Notes: generated from the sequence alone by a model not told the origin. Shown: positions 1 through 9,887, counted from the first letter of the stretch. The stretch: 32,643 bases of DNA from Comamonadaceae bacterium (GCA_947378275.1 CANCJD010000007.1:1-32643); one strand, 5' to 3'. Translations and numbers: made by a program.

Positions 1-1794
1 AACACTTTAGCCGCACCAGCCTTACACCCCATCAACCACCGGGGTCCCTTGGACTGGCAGCGGCTGATTGCCTGGTTGCAGGCGGACGGTACGGTGTCTG
101 CCGACGAAGCCGCACGCGCCAGCGCGCGCTGTGCCCAAGGCGAGAGCGCGCAGCACCCTGTGCTGCGCTTGGCCAGCTTGGGCATGCGCCGCGCCGTCGA
201 TCAAAAAATCTTGGACGCCGAAGCGCTTTTGGCTTGGCTGGCGCCGCGCGCCGGGCTGGCTTATTTACGCATTGATCCGCTCAAGGTGGACGTAAGCAAG
301 GTGGCCGAAGCCTTTACCGCCGCCTACGCCCAGCGCCACAAAGTGCTGCCGGTGGCCATGAGCGCCACGGAGATTGTGGTGGCCACCTGCGAGCCTTTTG
401 CCACCGACTGGCTGGTTGAGGTGGAGCGCCAGTCGCGCCGCCGGGTGCGGCTGGTGGTGGCCAACCCACAGGACATTGCGCGCTATACCGCCGAGTTTTA
501 TGCATTGGCGCATTCGGTACGCACCGCCCTGAAGAATGGCAACCAGACGCGCGTGAGCTTTGAGCAACTGGTGGAACTGGGCAAAACCAACAAGCAACTC
601 GACGCCAATGACCAAAGCGTGGTGATGGTGGTGGACTGGTTGTGGCAGTACGCTTTTGACATGCGCGCCAGCGACATTCACCTCGAACCCCGGCGCGAAC
701 AGTGCGTGATCCGCTTTCGCATTGACGGCGTGCTGCATCCGGTCTACCAGTTGCCGCCGGCGGTGATGCTGGCCATGACCTCGCGTATCAAGATCTTGGC
801 ACGCATGGACGTGATCGAGCGCCGCCGCCCGCAGGACGGCCGCATCAAAACCCGCGACGCCAAAGGCAACGAGATCGAGATGCGCCTGTCCACGCTGCCC
901 ACCGCCTTTGGCGAAAAAATGGTGATGCGCATCTTTGACCCCGAAAACACGGTCAAAGACCTTGACGCCCTGGGCTTTGCAGCCCACGATGCCCAACGAT
1001 GGGAGGCGCTGCTGAAAAAACCGCACGGCATTATTTTGGTGACCGGCCCGACCGGCTCGGGCAAGACCACCACGCTGTATTCCACCCTCAAACGGGTTGC
1101 CACTGAAGAAATCAACGTCAGCACGGTGGAAGACCCGATCGAGATGATCGAGCCGTCTTTCAACCAGACGCAGGTGCAGCCGCAGCTCGACTTCAGCTTT
1201 GCCCAGGGCGTGCGCGCCCTGATGCGCCAGGACCCGGACGTCATCATGGTGGGCGAAATCCGCGATTTAGAGACCGCCGAAATGGCGGTGCAGGCGGCGC
1301 TGACCGGGCACCTGGTGTTTTCCACCCTGCACACCAACGACGCGCCATCGGCCATGACGCGCCTGATTGAGCTGGGTATTCCGGCGTATTTGATCAATGC
1401 CACGCTGTTGGGCGTACTGGCCCAACGTTTGGTGCGTACCCTGTGCGCGAGTTGCAGCGTGCCCGACCCCGATGCGCCACTTGATGGTCTGGCTGCTGCT
1501 GTCAAGCCATGGTCCTTGAACGGCAGTTACCGGCCTTTCAAGGCCGTGGGTTGCGTCGAGTGCCGTATGACAGGGTTTCGGGGGCGCATGGGCTTGTACG
1601 AATTGCTCGTGGTGTCTGAGCCGCTCAAGGCCTTGGTCAATGCCCAACCAGACATCGAAGTCCTGCGCCGCCAGGCAGTGGCCGACGGCATGCAGCCGCT
1701 GCGGCTTGCCGGCGCCCTGCGGGTGGCTGAAGGCCGCACGGTGCTGGAAGAAGTGCTGAGCGCGACACCGAATGTGAGCGACGGCAAAGCCTGA
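1..1794 (+). CDS. GspE/PulE/PilB-family type II secretion / type IV pilus assembly ATPase, 5'-truncated by window
   Basis: Walker A GPTGSGKTTTLYSTL, Walker B DPDVIMVGEIRD, HLVFSTLHTNDAPSA, C-terminal CxxC...CxxC (CASC/CVEC). The listed start at 49 is TTG and the frame stays open to base 1, so the real start is probably upstream. Confidence 0.93.
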   Translation, partial: NTLAAPALHPINHRGPLDWQRLIAWLQADGTVSADEAARASARCAQGESAQHPVLRLASLGMRRAVDQKILDAEALLAWLAPRAGLAYLRIDPLKVDVSKVAEAFTAAYAQRHKVLPVAMSATEIVVATCEPFATDWLVEVERQSRRRVRLVVANPQDIARYTAEFYALAHSVRTALKNGNQTRVSFEQLVELGKTNKQLDANDQSVVMVVDWLWQYAFDMRASDIHLEPRREQCVIRFRIDGVLHPVYQLPPAVMLAMTSRIKILARMDVIERRRPQDGRIKTRDAKGNEIEMRLSTLPTAFGEKMVMRIFDPENTVKDLDALGFAAHDAQRWEALLKKPHGIILVTGPTGSGKTTTLYSTLKRVATEEINVSTVEDPIEMIEPSFNQTQVQPQLDFSFAQGVRALMRQDPDVIMVGEIRDLETAEMAVQAALTGHLVFSTLHTNDAPSAMTRLIELGIPAYLINATLLGVLAQRLVRTLCASCSVPDPDAPLDGLAAAVKPWSLNGSYRPFKAVGCVECRMTGFRGRMGLYELLVVSEPLKALVNAQPDIEVLRRQAVADGMQPLRLAGALRVAEGRTVLEEVLSATPNVSDGKA

Positions 1795-1845
1795 TTTCCA
1801 GGGTGCACAATGGCACCATTTACCGAGAAGCCAAAACAAAAAACT

Positions 1846-2340
1846 ATGAACATAAAAAGCCAGAAAGACTTTTTCTCGGGGTTGATGTTTATGACGGCAG
1901 GCGTGGCCTTTGTGTGGGCGGCGAGTGGCTATCCCATAGGCCAGGGTGCGCGCATGGGGCCGGGCTACTTTCCCCTGGTTTTAGGCGTGGTGTTGACGCT
2001 ATTGGGCGCCATGATCACATTCACATCGCTTGTGGTGGAAACGGTGGACGGGGACAAAATTGGCAGTTTCGCCTGGAAACCGCTGATTTTTATCATTGCA
2101 GCCAATCTGGTGTTCGGCGCTGCGCTGGGGGGATTGCCCAGTATCGGACTACCGCCTATGGGCTTGATCGTGGGCATCTTTGCGCTTACCTTCATCGCCA
2201 GCAACGCGGGCGAAGAGTTCAAGTTCAAGGAGGTGACCCTTCTGGCCAGCGTTTTGGCGGTTCTGAGTTATGCGGCATTCATTTTGCTGCTGCAGTTGCA
2301 GTTGCAGTTGCCGGTTTGGCCAAGCTTCGTCAAAGTCTAA
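1846..2340 (+). CDS. Tripartite tricarboxylate transporter small membrane subunit, TctB family (copy 1)
   Basis: MNIKSQKDFFSGLMFM...YPIGQGARMGPGYFPL is typical of TctB; directly upstream of tctA. An alternative start at 1810 has an AGGG upstream. Confidence 0.88.
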   Translation: MNIKSQKDFFSGLMFMTAGVAFVWAASGYPIGQGARMGPGYFPLVLGVVLTLLGAMITFTSLVVETVDGDKIGSFAWKPLIFIIAANLVFGAALGGLPSIGLPPMGLIVGIFALTFIASNAGEEFKFKEVTLLASVLAVLSYAAFILLLQLQLQLPVWPSFVKV

Positions 2341-2350
2341 GGGGCGCTTC

Positions 2351-3862
2351 ATGGATTTGTTTAACAACCTGGCACTTGGCTTTGGCGTGGCTTTTACGCT
2401 GCCCAACTTGATGTACGCGTTCGTGGGTTGCCTGCTGGGCACCCTGATAGGGGTTCTGCCCGGCATTGGCCCCTTGGCGACCATTGCCATGCTCTTGCCC
2501 GCAACCTATTCCTTGCCACCCGTGGCCGCGCTGATCATGCTGGCTGGTATTTACTATGGCGCGCAGTATGGCGGCTCAACTACCGCGATCTTGGTTAACT
2601 TGCCCGGTGAATCTTCGTCCGTGGTGACGGTGATTGACGGTTACCAGATGGCGCGCCAAGGGAGGGCCGGTCCGGCGCTGGCAGCCGCGGGCCTGGGGTC
2701 GTTTTTTGCCGGCTGCGTGGGCACACTGATTTTGGCGGCCTTTGCGGCGCCCTTGACCGAGTTGGCCTTCAAGTTTGGCCCGGCAGAGTATTTTTCGCTC
2801 ATGATTTTGGGCCTGATTGGCGCCGTGGTGTTGGCGTCGGGCTCATTGATCAAGGCCGTTGCCATGATCGTGCTGGGCCTGTTGCTGGGTATGGTGGGCA
2901 CCGATGTGAATTCGGGGGTGGCGCGCTTTAGCTTCGATGTGGCCGAACTGACCGATGGCATCGGCTTTATCGTGATTGCCATGGGCGTGTTTGGCTACGG
3001 AGAAATCATCAGCAATCTGTCCAAGCATGAAAGCGAGCGCGAGGTATTTACTGCATCAGTCGCGGGTCTGGTGCCGACCAAAGAAGACTTCAGAAACATG
3101 GTTCCGGCCATATTGCGCGGAACGGCATTGGGTTCTTTGCTGGGAATTTTGCCCGGAGGTGGTGCGGTGATGGCGGCGTTTGCGGCTTACACGCTGGAGA
3201 AGAAAACCACGCTGCGCCCGGGCGAACTCCCATTCGGAAAAGGCAATATTCGCGGCGTGGCGGCCCCCGAAGCCGCCAACAACGCAGGTGCGCAAACCTC
3301 CTTTATTCCCCTGCTGACCTTGGGTATTCCACCTAACGCGGTGATGGCGCTGATGGTGGGCGCGATGACCATTCACAACATTCAGCCCGGACCGCAGGTG
3401 ATGACCAACAACCCTGAATTGTTCTGGGGCCTGATTGCGTCAATGTGGATTGGCAATCTGATGCTGGTGATACTGAATCTGCCGCTGATCGGCATCTGGA
3501 TCAAGCTGCTGAGCGTGCCTTACCGCTGGCTGTTTCCTTCCATCGTGTTGTTTTGCGCGATTGGCGTGTATTCGACCAACAACACCACGTTTGACATCTG
3601 GATGGTGGGAATTTTTGGTTTCATTGGCTACATCTTTATCAAGCTGGGTGCCGAACCTGCGCCACTCTTGCTCGGCTTTATCCTGGGGCCGATGATGGAA
3701 GAGTACTTGCGCCGCGCGCTCTTGCTCTCGCGGGGTGACTGGAGCGTATTTGTGACACGTCCCCTGTCTGCGGGTCTGCTCGCTGCTTCGGCGGTGTTGC
3801 TGGCGATTGTGCTCATGCCTTCGGTCAAGGCCAAACGCGAAGAAGCCTTCGTCGAGGATTGA
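2351..3862 (+). CDS. Tripartite tricarboxylate transporter large permease, TctA family (copy 1)
   Basis: GTLIGVLPGIGPLATIAMLLP, GGSTTAILVNLPGESSSVVTVIDGYQMA, TSFIPLLTLGIPPNAVMALM, GPMMEEYLRRAL; start codon 10 nt after tctB. Confidence 0.94.
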   Translation: MDLFNNLALGFGVAFTLPNLMYAFVGCLLGTLIGVLPGIGPLATIAMLLPATYSLPPVAALIMLAGIYYGAQYGGSTTAILVNLPGESSSVVTVIDGYQMARQGRAGPALAAAGLGSFFAGCVGTLILAAFAAPLTELAFKFGPAEYFSLMILGLIGAVVLASGSLIKAVAMIVLGLLLGMVGTDVNSGVARFSFDVAELTDGIGFIVIAMGVFGYGEIISNLSKHESEREVFTASVAGLVPTKEDFRNMVPAILRGTALGSLLGILPGGGAVMAAFAAYTLEKKTTLRPGELPFGKGNIRGVAAPEAANNAGAQTSFIPLLTLGIPPNAVMALMVGAMTIHNIQPGPQVMTNNPELFWGLIASMWIGNLMLVILNLPLIGIWIKLLSVPYRWLFPSIVLFCAIGVYSTNNTTFDIWMVGIFGFIGYIFIKLGAEPAPLLLGFILGPMMEEYLRRALLLSRGDWSVFVTRPLSAGLLAASAVLLAIVLMPSVKAKREEAFVED

Positions 3863-3902
3863 ACGGCGCGCCTTCTTTGCTCCCGGCTTACGCATGTCGG
3901 AA

Positions 3903-3967
3903 ATAGGTTTTGGCAATAGGCCTCATTGAATCAATCAACCCGCTGCATGGCTGAAGCGCCCTAGAAT
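3903..3967 (+). promoter_or_regulatory. Candidate OxyR-type operator and promoter of ahpC
   Basis: ATAG(3903-3906)-N7-CAAT-N7-ATTG-N7-CAAC(3936-3939) has the 4-7-4-7-4-7-4 spacing of OxyR consensus ATAG-N7-CTAT-N7-ATAG-N7-CTAT, with 12/16 core bases matching by eye; -10-like TAGAAT at 3962-3967 without a good -35. Confidence 0.5.
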
Positions 3968-4012
3968 TTGAACTGTTCATCCACCCACCTCCAACTTCTA
4001 GAGGAAATCACC

Positions 4013-4576
4013 ATGTCTTTGATCAACACCGCAGTCCAGGCTTTCAAGAACGAAGCGTTCCACAACGGCAAGTTCGTTACCGTCACCAACGAGTCCATCA
4101 AGGGCAAGTGGAACGTGTTTATTTTTATGCCTGCAGCATTCACCTTCAACTGCCCGACCGAAGTTGAAGACGCAGCCGACAACTACGCTGAATTCCAAAA
4201 AGCGGGCGCCGATGTCTACATCGTCACCACCGACACGCATTTCGCCCACAAGGTGTGGCACGAAACGTCTCCTGCGGTTGGCAAGGCCCAATTCGCCCTG
4301 ATCGGTGACCCCACCCACGCCCTGACCCGCGCGTTTGACGTACATATTGACGAAGAAGGCTTGGCATTGCGCGGCACCTTCATCATCAATCCCGAAGGTC
4401 ACATCAAGACCATGGAAGTGCATTCCAACGAAATCGCTCGTGACGTGAAGGAAACCTTGCGCAAGCTCAAGGCTGCGCAGTACACCGCAGCCCACCCCGG
4501 CCAGGTGTGTCCCGCCAAGTGGAACGAAGGCGCCAAGACCATCACTCCGTCGCTGGACCTGGTCGGCAAGATCTAA
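4013..4576 (+). CDS. ahpC: Alkyl hydroperoxide reductase subunit C (peroxiredoxin)
   Basis: [21 protein letters not shown], peroxidatic motif FTFNCPTE, resolving motif [19 protein letters not shown] upstream. Confidence 0.97.
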   Translation: MSLINTAVQAFKNEAFHNGKFVTVTNESIKGKWNVFIFMPAAFTFNCPTEVEDAADNYAEFQKAGADVYIVTTDTHFAHKVWHETSPAVGKAQFALIGDPTHALTRAFDVHIDEEGLALRGTFIINPEGHIKTMEVHSNEIARDVKETLRKLKAAQYTAAHPGQVCPAKWNEGAKTITPSLDLVGKI

Positions 4577-4618
4577 GCCACAGGCTGAGAAGTGCAGGGC
4601 GCTGCGGCGCGCCTGCCG

Positions 4619-4664
4619 GCCGGACAGCGTCCTGCGATGCGCAGCGGGCCGTCCGGCTTTTTTT
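4619..4664 (+). terminator. Intrinsic terminator/attenuator between ahpC and ahpF
   Basis: GCCGGAC (4619-4625) pairs with GTCCGGC (4651-4657), followed by 7 T (4658-4664). Confidence 0.7.
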
Positions 4665-4734
4665 ATGCCAAAAATGGGTGTGGCTTGCAGCCAATACGCA
4701 CCAGTTGCCCCCTTCAGAATCCAAAGGAACTCCT

Positions 4735-6321
4735 ATGCTTGACGACACACTTCAATCCCAGCTCGCGGCTTATCTTGAACGCGTGACGCTCCCGATGGAG
4801 ATCGTGGCGTCCATGGGGGACGACAGCAACTCCACCGAAATGCGCGAACTGCTAGAGACAATCCAGCGTCTGCGCAGCGACAAGATCAGCGTGCGATACG
4901 ACGGGCAAGACGCGCGCAAGCCCTCGTTTTCGCTCAAGCGCACAGGGTCAGACACCAGCTTGCGCTTTGCCGGACTGCCTTTGGGCCATGAATTCACCTC
5001 GTTGGTGCTGGCGCTCTTGTGGACCGGCGGCCACCCGCCCAAGGTGGAGCCAGACGTGATTGAGCAGATCAAGGGCTTGCGTCCCGAGCCCGGCAGCGAC
5101 TTCAATTTTGAGGTCTACATGAGCCTGACCTGCCACAACTGCCCCGACGTGGTGCAAGCCCTGAGCCTGATGGCCATTCTGAACCCCCACGTCAAGACCA
5201 CGGTGATCGAAGGCGGCGCCTTTCAAGACGAAGTGAACGCACGGGAAATCATGGCGGTGCCCAGTATTTACCTCAACGGCGCGTTGTTTGGCAACGGCCG
5301 CATGCTTGTGGAAGAAATTGTGGCCAAGCTCGACGCCGGCGCGGCCGACAAGGATGCCGCCAAGTTATCGGCCAAAGACCCGTTTGACGTGCTCATCGTC
5401 GGCGGCGGCCCGGCAGGCGCGGCCGCTGCGGTGTACGCCGCACGCAAAGGCATTCGCGTGGGCGTGGTGGCAGCGCGCTTTGGCGGGCAGGTAAACGACA
5501 CGCTGGCCATTGAAAACTACATCTCCGTGCTGGAAACCGACGGCCCCAAGTTTGCTGCCGCCATGGAAGCCCAAACCCGCGCTTACGGCGTGGACATCAT
5601 GAACCTGCAAGAGGCCGCCAAGCTGGTGCCCGCCACCCAGCCCGGCGGCCTGACCGAAGTGGTGCTGGCCAACGGCGGCAGCCTGAAGGCCAAGACCGTG
5701 ATTTTGTCTACCGGCGCGCGCTGGCGCAACGTCAACGTGCCCGGCGAATCCGAGTACAAAAACAAGGGCGTGGCCTATTGCCCGCATTGCGACGGCCCCT
5801 TGTTCAAGGGCAAGCGCACGGCGGTGATTGGCGGCGGCAACTCGGGCGTAGAGGCTGCCATTGACCTGGCCGGCATCGTGGCGCACGTGACGCTGGTGGA
5901 GTTTGCCGACCAGCTCAAGGCGGATGCGGTGCTGGTGAACAAGCTCAAGAGCCTGCCCAACGTCACTATCCACGCCAAGGCCCAAACGACGGAGATCACC
6001 GGTGCGCAGGGCAAGGTCAACGGCATGCGCTTCAAAGACCGGGCCACGGGCGCCGAGCATCTGGCGGACCTGGAGGGCGTGTTTGTGCAGATTGGCCTGA
6101 TTCCCAATACCGAGTGGGTCAAGGGCACGGTTGACCTGAGCAAGTTTGGAGAAATTGTGGTGGACGCCAAGGGCCACACCAATGTGCCTGGCGTGTTTGC
6201 CGCAGGCGACTGCACCACGGTGCCCTACAAGCAAATTGTGATTGCCGCGGGCGAGGGCGCCAAGGCCGCGCTCAGCGCCTTTGACCACCTGATACGCGCG
6301 CCGCTGCCCGTGACGGCTTAA
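4735..6321 (+). CDS. ahpF: Alkyl hydroperoxide reductase subunit F
   Basis: N-terminal thioredoxin-like domain with CHNCPD, FAD motif [23 protein letters not shown] redox centre, C-terminal [27 protein letters not shown]. Confidence 0.97.
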   Translation: MLDDTLQSQLAAYLERVTLPMEIVASMGDDSNSTEMRELLETIQRLRSDKISVRYDGQDARKPSFSLKRTGSDTSLRFAGLPLGHEFTSLVLALLWTGGHPPKVEPDVIEQIKGLRPEPGSDFNFEVYMSLTCHNCPDVVQALSLMAILNPHVKTTVIEGGAFQDEVNAREIMAVPSIYLNGALFGNGRMLVEEIVAKLDAGAADKDAAKLSAKDPFDVLIVGGGPAGAAAAVYAARKGIRVGVVAARFGGQVNDTLAIENYISVLETDGPKFAAAMEAQTRAYGVDIMNLQEAAKLVPATQPGGLTEVVLANGGSLKAKTVILSTGARWRNVNVPGESEYKNKGVAYCPHCDGPLFKGKRTAVIGGGNSGVEAAIDLAGIVAHVTLVEFADQLKADAVLVNKLKSLPNVTIHAKAQTTEITGAQGKVNGMRFKDRATGAEHLADLEGVFVQIGLIPNTEWVKGTVDLSKFGEIVVDAKGHTNVPGVFAAGDCTTVPYKQIVIAAGEGAKAALSAFDHLIRAPLPVTA

Positions 6322-6333
6322 ATCTCCGGAGGC

Positions 6334-7194
6334 CTAGGCGAAGAGGGCGTCAAACCCGCCTTCGGCCTCAAAGCGCTTGTTGCGCCAGAACAGGCGCGAG
6401 GGGCCGGGCATGGCGCGCGCGCGCACCGAGTGCTGCGCGTCGCCGGGGTAGCAGATCACCCGTTCGCCGTCCTGGTTAAAAGCCTCGGGCATGATGACCG
6501 GCGGGGGGCGGCTGGCGGCCTCAGTCAGTGCGCTGGCCACCGTGGCGTGGCGCGAGAGCTGCGCCAGGCTCATGATCTGCGGCGGAGCCAACTCGATTTC
6601 ACGGTCCCAGTATTGCTGCAGCGCGGTGCGGGGTTGGAGCCAGGCGCTCTCAGTGGCTTCGACGTTGTCGTGTGCGGCCAGCTGGCCCTCGGGCATGGCA
6701 GCGATAAAAAACCGGGTGTCGAAGCGCTTGTTGGTGACCGAGGGCATAAGCGGCGTGATCCAGCGTGTCCAGGGCTGCACCGCGCTGGTGTGCAGGCGCA
6801 GTTGCTGGGCGGCAAGCCGCGCATGAAAGTCTGGTGCCGCAGCGGCGGTGCTGGTGCCCGTCCCGGTGCCGCTGGCAAACAGCACGCCAGATTCTTCGAA
6901 CGTCTCGCGCAGAGCGGCGACAAACAGTCCGCAGGCGGTGGCCTGGTCGGTGCCAGATTCACCCAGCGCTGCGTGCAGCAGCGCCGCGTCGCGGTCAAAG
7001 TGTGCGTGGTGGGCGGCGTCGCAGTCAGCGGTGTCCAACTTGCCGCCTGGAAAGACGTAAGCGCCACCCAACACGTCGGACAAGCCATGGCGCTTGACCA
7101 AAAACACTTCCAGCCCTTGGGTGCCGTCGCGCAGCATGACTACGGTGGCCGCGTCGCGCGGGGGCAGGGTGGGGATTTCGGAGTTGAGTTCCAT
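6334..7194 (-). CDS. NUDIX hydrolase (NUDT19/RP2p-like, with insertion in the Nudix region)
   Basis: GGAYVFPGGKLD ... ALRETFEESGVLF; ATG at 7194 (the listed 7203 start is GTG). Confidence 0.85.
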   Translation of the reverse strand: MELNSEIPTLPPRDAATVVMLRDGTQGLEVFLVKRHGLSDVLGGAYVFPGGKLDTADCDAAHHAHFDRDAALLHAALGESGTDQATACGLFVAALRETFEESGVLFASGTGTGTSTAAAAPDFHARLAAQQLRLHTSAVQPWTRWITPLMPSVTNKRFDTRFFIAAMPEGQLAAHDNVEATESAWLQPRTALQQYWDREIELAPPQIMSLAQLSRHATVASALTEAASRPPPVIMPEAFNQDGERVICYPGDAQHSVRARAMPGPSRLFWRNKRFEAEGGFDALFA

Positions 7195-7304
7195 GCGTGT
7201 CACATTCGTTGCGTGGGTAATTGAGGCGGTAGCTGGCGTGCAGTAGAGTCAGCCTTTTGTTTTGGCGGCTGCGGCTGCCTTTTGCCACTTGATTGGAGAA
7301 TTTT

Positions 7305-8213
7305 ATGGCCCTGGACTTTAAAGACCGTGTAGCAATTGTGACCGGTGCCGGTGGTGGACTGGGTCGCCTGCACGCGCTGGCGCTGGCCAAGCGCGGTGCC
7401 AAAGTGGTCGTCAATGACCTGGGCGGCGCGCGTGACGGTTCCGGCGGTTCGGTGTCGGCGGCGCAGGCGGTGGTCGCAGAAATTGAAGCGGCTGGCGGCG
7501 TGGCCATGGCCAACGGAGCGTCTGTGACCGACTACGCGGCGGTGCAAGCCATGGTGCAAGCGGCGGTGGATGCCTGGGGCCGGGTGGATATTTTGGTCAA
7601 TAACGCGGGCATCTTGCGCGACAAAAGCTTTGCCAAGATGGAGATCGACGACTTCCGCCTGGTGCTTGATGTGCACCTCATGGGCGCTGTGCACTGCACC
7701 AAGGCGGTCTGGCCGCATATGGTGGCGCAAAAGTACGGCCGGATTCTGATGACCACGTCGAGCAGCGGCTTGTATGGCAACTTTGGGCAAAGCAACTACG
7801 GCGCAGCCAAGATGGCACTGGTGGGGCTGATGCAAACGCTGTCGATTGAGGGCGCAAAAAGCAATATCCACGTCAACTGCCTGGCGCCCACGGCGGCCAC
7901 GCGCATGACTGAAGACCTGATGCCGCCCCAGATTCTGGAAGCCCTCAAGCCCGAAGCCGTGGTGCCCGCCATGCTGGTGCTCGTGGCCCAGGACGCGCCC
8001 ACCCGCACGATTTTGTGCGCGGGCGCGGGCAGCGTGGAGGCAGCGCAAGTCACGCTGACCCAAGGCGTCTGGATGGGCCTGGGCAGCGACGCGCCTGAGC
8101 AGTTGCAAGCGCAGTTGGCGCAGGTAAGCGACGGCCACGACGCTGCAGTGCCCGCCAGCGGTGCAGCCCAAGGCGCCCTTGAGATTGGCCGCGCCAGCAA
8201 ACATCTGGCCTGA
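7305..8213 (+). CDS. SDR-family oxidoreductase, resembling the (3R)-hydroxyacyl-CoA dehydrogenase unit of MFE-2
   Basis: VAIVTGAGGGLGRLHALALAKRGAKVVVNDLGG, NNAG, catalytic YGAAK; RBS GGAGAA before ATG 7305. Confidence 0.9.
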   Translation: MALDFKDRVAIVTGAGGGLGRLHALALAKRGAKVVVNDLGGARDGSGGSVSAAQAVVAEIEAAGGVAMANGASVTDYAAVQAMVQAAVDAWGRVDILVNNAGILRDKSFAKMEIDDFRLVLDVHLMGAVHCTKAVWPHMVAQKYGRILMTTSSSGLYGNFGQSNYGAAKMALVGLMQTLSIEGAKSNIHVNCLAPTAATRMTEDLMPPQILEALKPEAVVPAMLVLVAQDAPTRTILCAGAGSVEAAQVTLTQGVWMGLGSDAPEQLQAQLAQVSDGHDAAVPASGAAQGALEIGRASKHLA

Positions 8214-8230
8214 AGTGGCGCGTGGGAGGG

Positions 8231-8296
8231 GTGTGCGGGGGCGCTTGTAATAGCCCGCTTGCGCCCCATATGCACACGACTGTGCTAACTTCACAG
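8231..8296 (+). promoter_or_regulatory. Tandem/overlapping stem-loops in the SDR-gshA intergenic region
   Basis: GTGTGC-G-GGGGCGC (8231-8244) pairs with GCGCCCC-ATAT-GCACAC (8261-8277), 13 bp with a 1x4 internal loop; second hairpin CTGTG (8280-8284)/CACAG (8292-8296). Confidence 0.5.
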
Positions 8297-8319
8297 CGTT
8301 GAATGGATTTTGAGGGCCT

Positions 8320-9849
8320 ATGGGCATGACAGAAAGCAATACCGCCCTCGTTGGCATAAGCACGCAAAGCCTGCTGGGCATTCGCCGGGGCATTGAAAAA
8401 GAAAGCCTGCGCTGCGACCCCGACGGCGTTTTGGTACGCACGCCGCACCCGGCCGCATTGGGCTCGGCGCTGACGCATCCGCATATCACCACCGATTTCA
8501 GCGAGTCGCAAGTCGAATTGATTACCGGCGTGCACGCAGGCGTGCAAAGCTGTATCGACGAGTTGCGCCAGGTGCAAAAATTCACCTTGCAATCCCTGAG
8601 TGACGAGCTGCTGTGGGTGTCGAGCATGCCTTGCAAGCTGCCAGCGGACGACGCTATTCCGCTGGGCCAGTATGGCAGTTCCAATGTGGGCCAGGCCAAA
8701 ACCGTGTACCGCAGTGGTCTGGGCTACCGCTACGGGCGTCGCATGCAAACCATCTCCGGCATCCACTACAACTGGTCCATGCCCGGCCTGTCCAGCGAAG
8801 CCTATTTTGGGCTGATCCGTAATTTCCGCCGCCATGCGTTTTTGCTCTTGTACCTGTTTGGCGCCTCGCCTGCGGTGTGCGAGTCCTTTGTGGCCGGGCG
8901 CAGCCATTCGCTGCAGGTCCTGCACCCCGGCACCATGGGTTTGCCCTATGCCACTTCGCTGCGCATGGGGCGCCTGGGCTACCAAAGCGACGCCCAAAGC
9001 GCACTTGCCGTGAGCTACAACAGCCTGGAAGGTTACGCCGCGTCCTTGCACCAGGCGCTGACCGTGCCCTACGCCCCGTACGAAGCCATTGGCGTGCAGG
9101 CACCGGACGGCCACTTTCGCCAGCTAACTACCAGCTTGTTGCAAATCGAGAACGAGTTTTACGGCACCATCCGCCCCAAACGGGTGATTTTTCAGGGCGA
9201 ACGCCCCTTGCACGCGCTGCGCGAGCGCGGGGTGGAATATGTCGAAGTGCGCCTGATGGACCTCGATCCGTTCGAGCCCGTGGGCATTAGCGCCCGTACT
9301 CTGCGCTTCTTAGACGTGTTTTTGCTGCATTGCCTGAGCCAGCCCAGCCCGGACGATTCGCCACAAGAGATTGCTGCCATGGCGCGCAACCAGCAGTGTG
9401 TGGCCGAACGCGGCCGTGAACCCGGTCTGCAGTTGCAACGCGGGGACGCTCAAGTAGCGCTGACCGACTGGGGCATGGACTTGGTGCGCCAATTCGGGCC
9501 GCTAGCCCGCGCGCTGGACGCGGCGCACGCTTGCACAGACTACACCGACGCGATAACGCAGGCCGAACACGCCTTGCACCACCCTGAGACGCTGCCTTCG
9601 GCGCGGGTTTTGCAGTCCATGGCGCACGATTTTGGCGGCTCGTTTTCTGCGTTTGCCAAGGCGCACTCCGCGCAAACCAAGGCGCAAGAGCTGGCCGAAC
9701 CGCTTCAGGCGCACGAGCTGGCCCACTTCCAGCAGTTGGCCGAAGCATCGATGGCGCAGCAGCGCGCTATTGAAGACGCGGACAGCCTGCCCTTTGACCG
9801 CTACTTGACGCAGTACCTGTCGCCGGATCGCCTAGGTCGCGCCGCTTGA
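8320..9849 (+). CDS. gshA: Glutamate--cysteine ligase (E. coli GshA type)
   Basis: GIEKESLRC near N-terminus, DFSESQVELIT, ISGIHYNWS, YVEVRLMDLDPFEPVGI. Confidence 0.95.
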   Translation: MGMTESNTALVGISTQSLLGIRRGIEKESLRCDPDGVLVRTPHPAALGSALTHPHITTDFSESQVELITGVHAGVQSCIDELRQVQKFTLQSLSDELLWVSSMPCKLPADDAIPLGQYGSSNVGQAKTVYRSGLGYRYGRRMQTISGIHYNWSMPGLSSEAYFGLIRNFRRHAFLLLYLFGASPAVCESFVAGRSHSLQVLHPGTMGLPYATSLRMGRLGYQSDAQSALAVSYNSLEGYAASLHQALTVPYAPYEAIGVQAPDGHFRQLTTSLLQIENEFYGTIRPKRVIFQGERPLHALRERGVEYVEVRLMDLDPFEPVGISARTLRFLDVFLLHCLSQPSPDDSPQEIAAMARNQQCVAERGREPGLQLQRGDAQVALTDWGMDLVRQFGPLARALDAAHACTDYTDAITQAEHALHHPETLPSARVLQSMAHDFGGSFSAFAKAHSAQTKAQELAEPLQAHELAHFQQLAEASMAQQRAIEDADSLPFDRYLTQYLSPDRLGRAA

Positions 9850-9887
9850 TCTTGCAGGGTCTGGCGCTACGCGTTTTGGCCCTTGTG

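Noticed and set aside
1802-1817. GGTGC-ACAATG-GCACC hairpin after the GspE-like gene
   Set aside because: Only a 5-bp stem with ATTT after it, and may overlap the ribosome site of an alternative tctB start.
4118-4165. Unusual AhpC active-site sequence [13 protein letters not shown] versus E. coli-type DFTFVCPTE
   Set aside because: Pseudomonas-type AhpC proteins carry this variant, so it is not novel.
7200-8699. 499-aa minus-strand ORF
   Set aside because: Overlaps the SDR and gshA coding sequences on the opposite strand; spurious.
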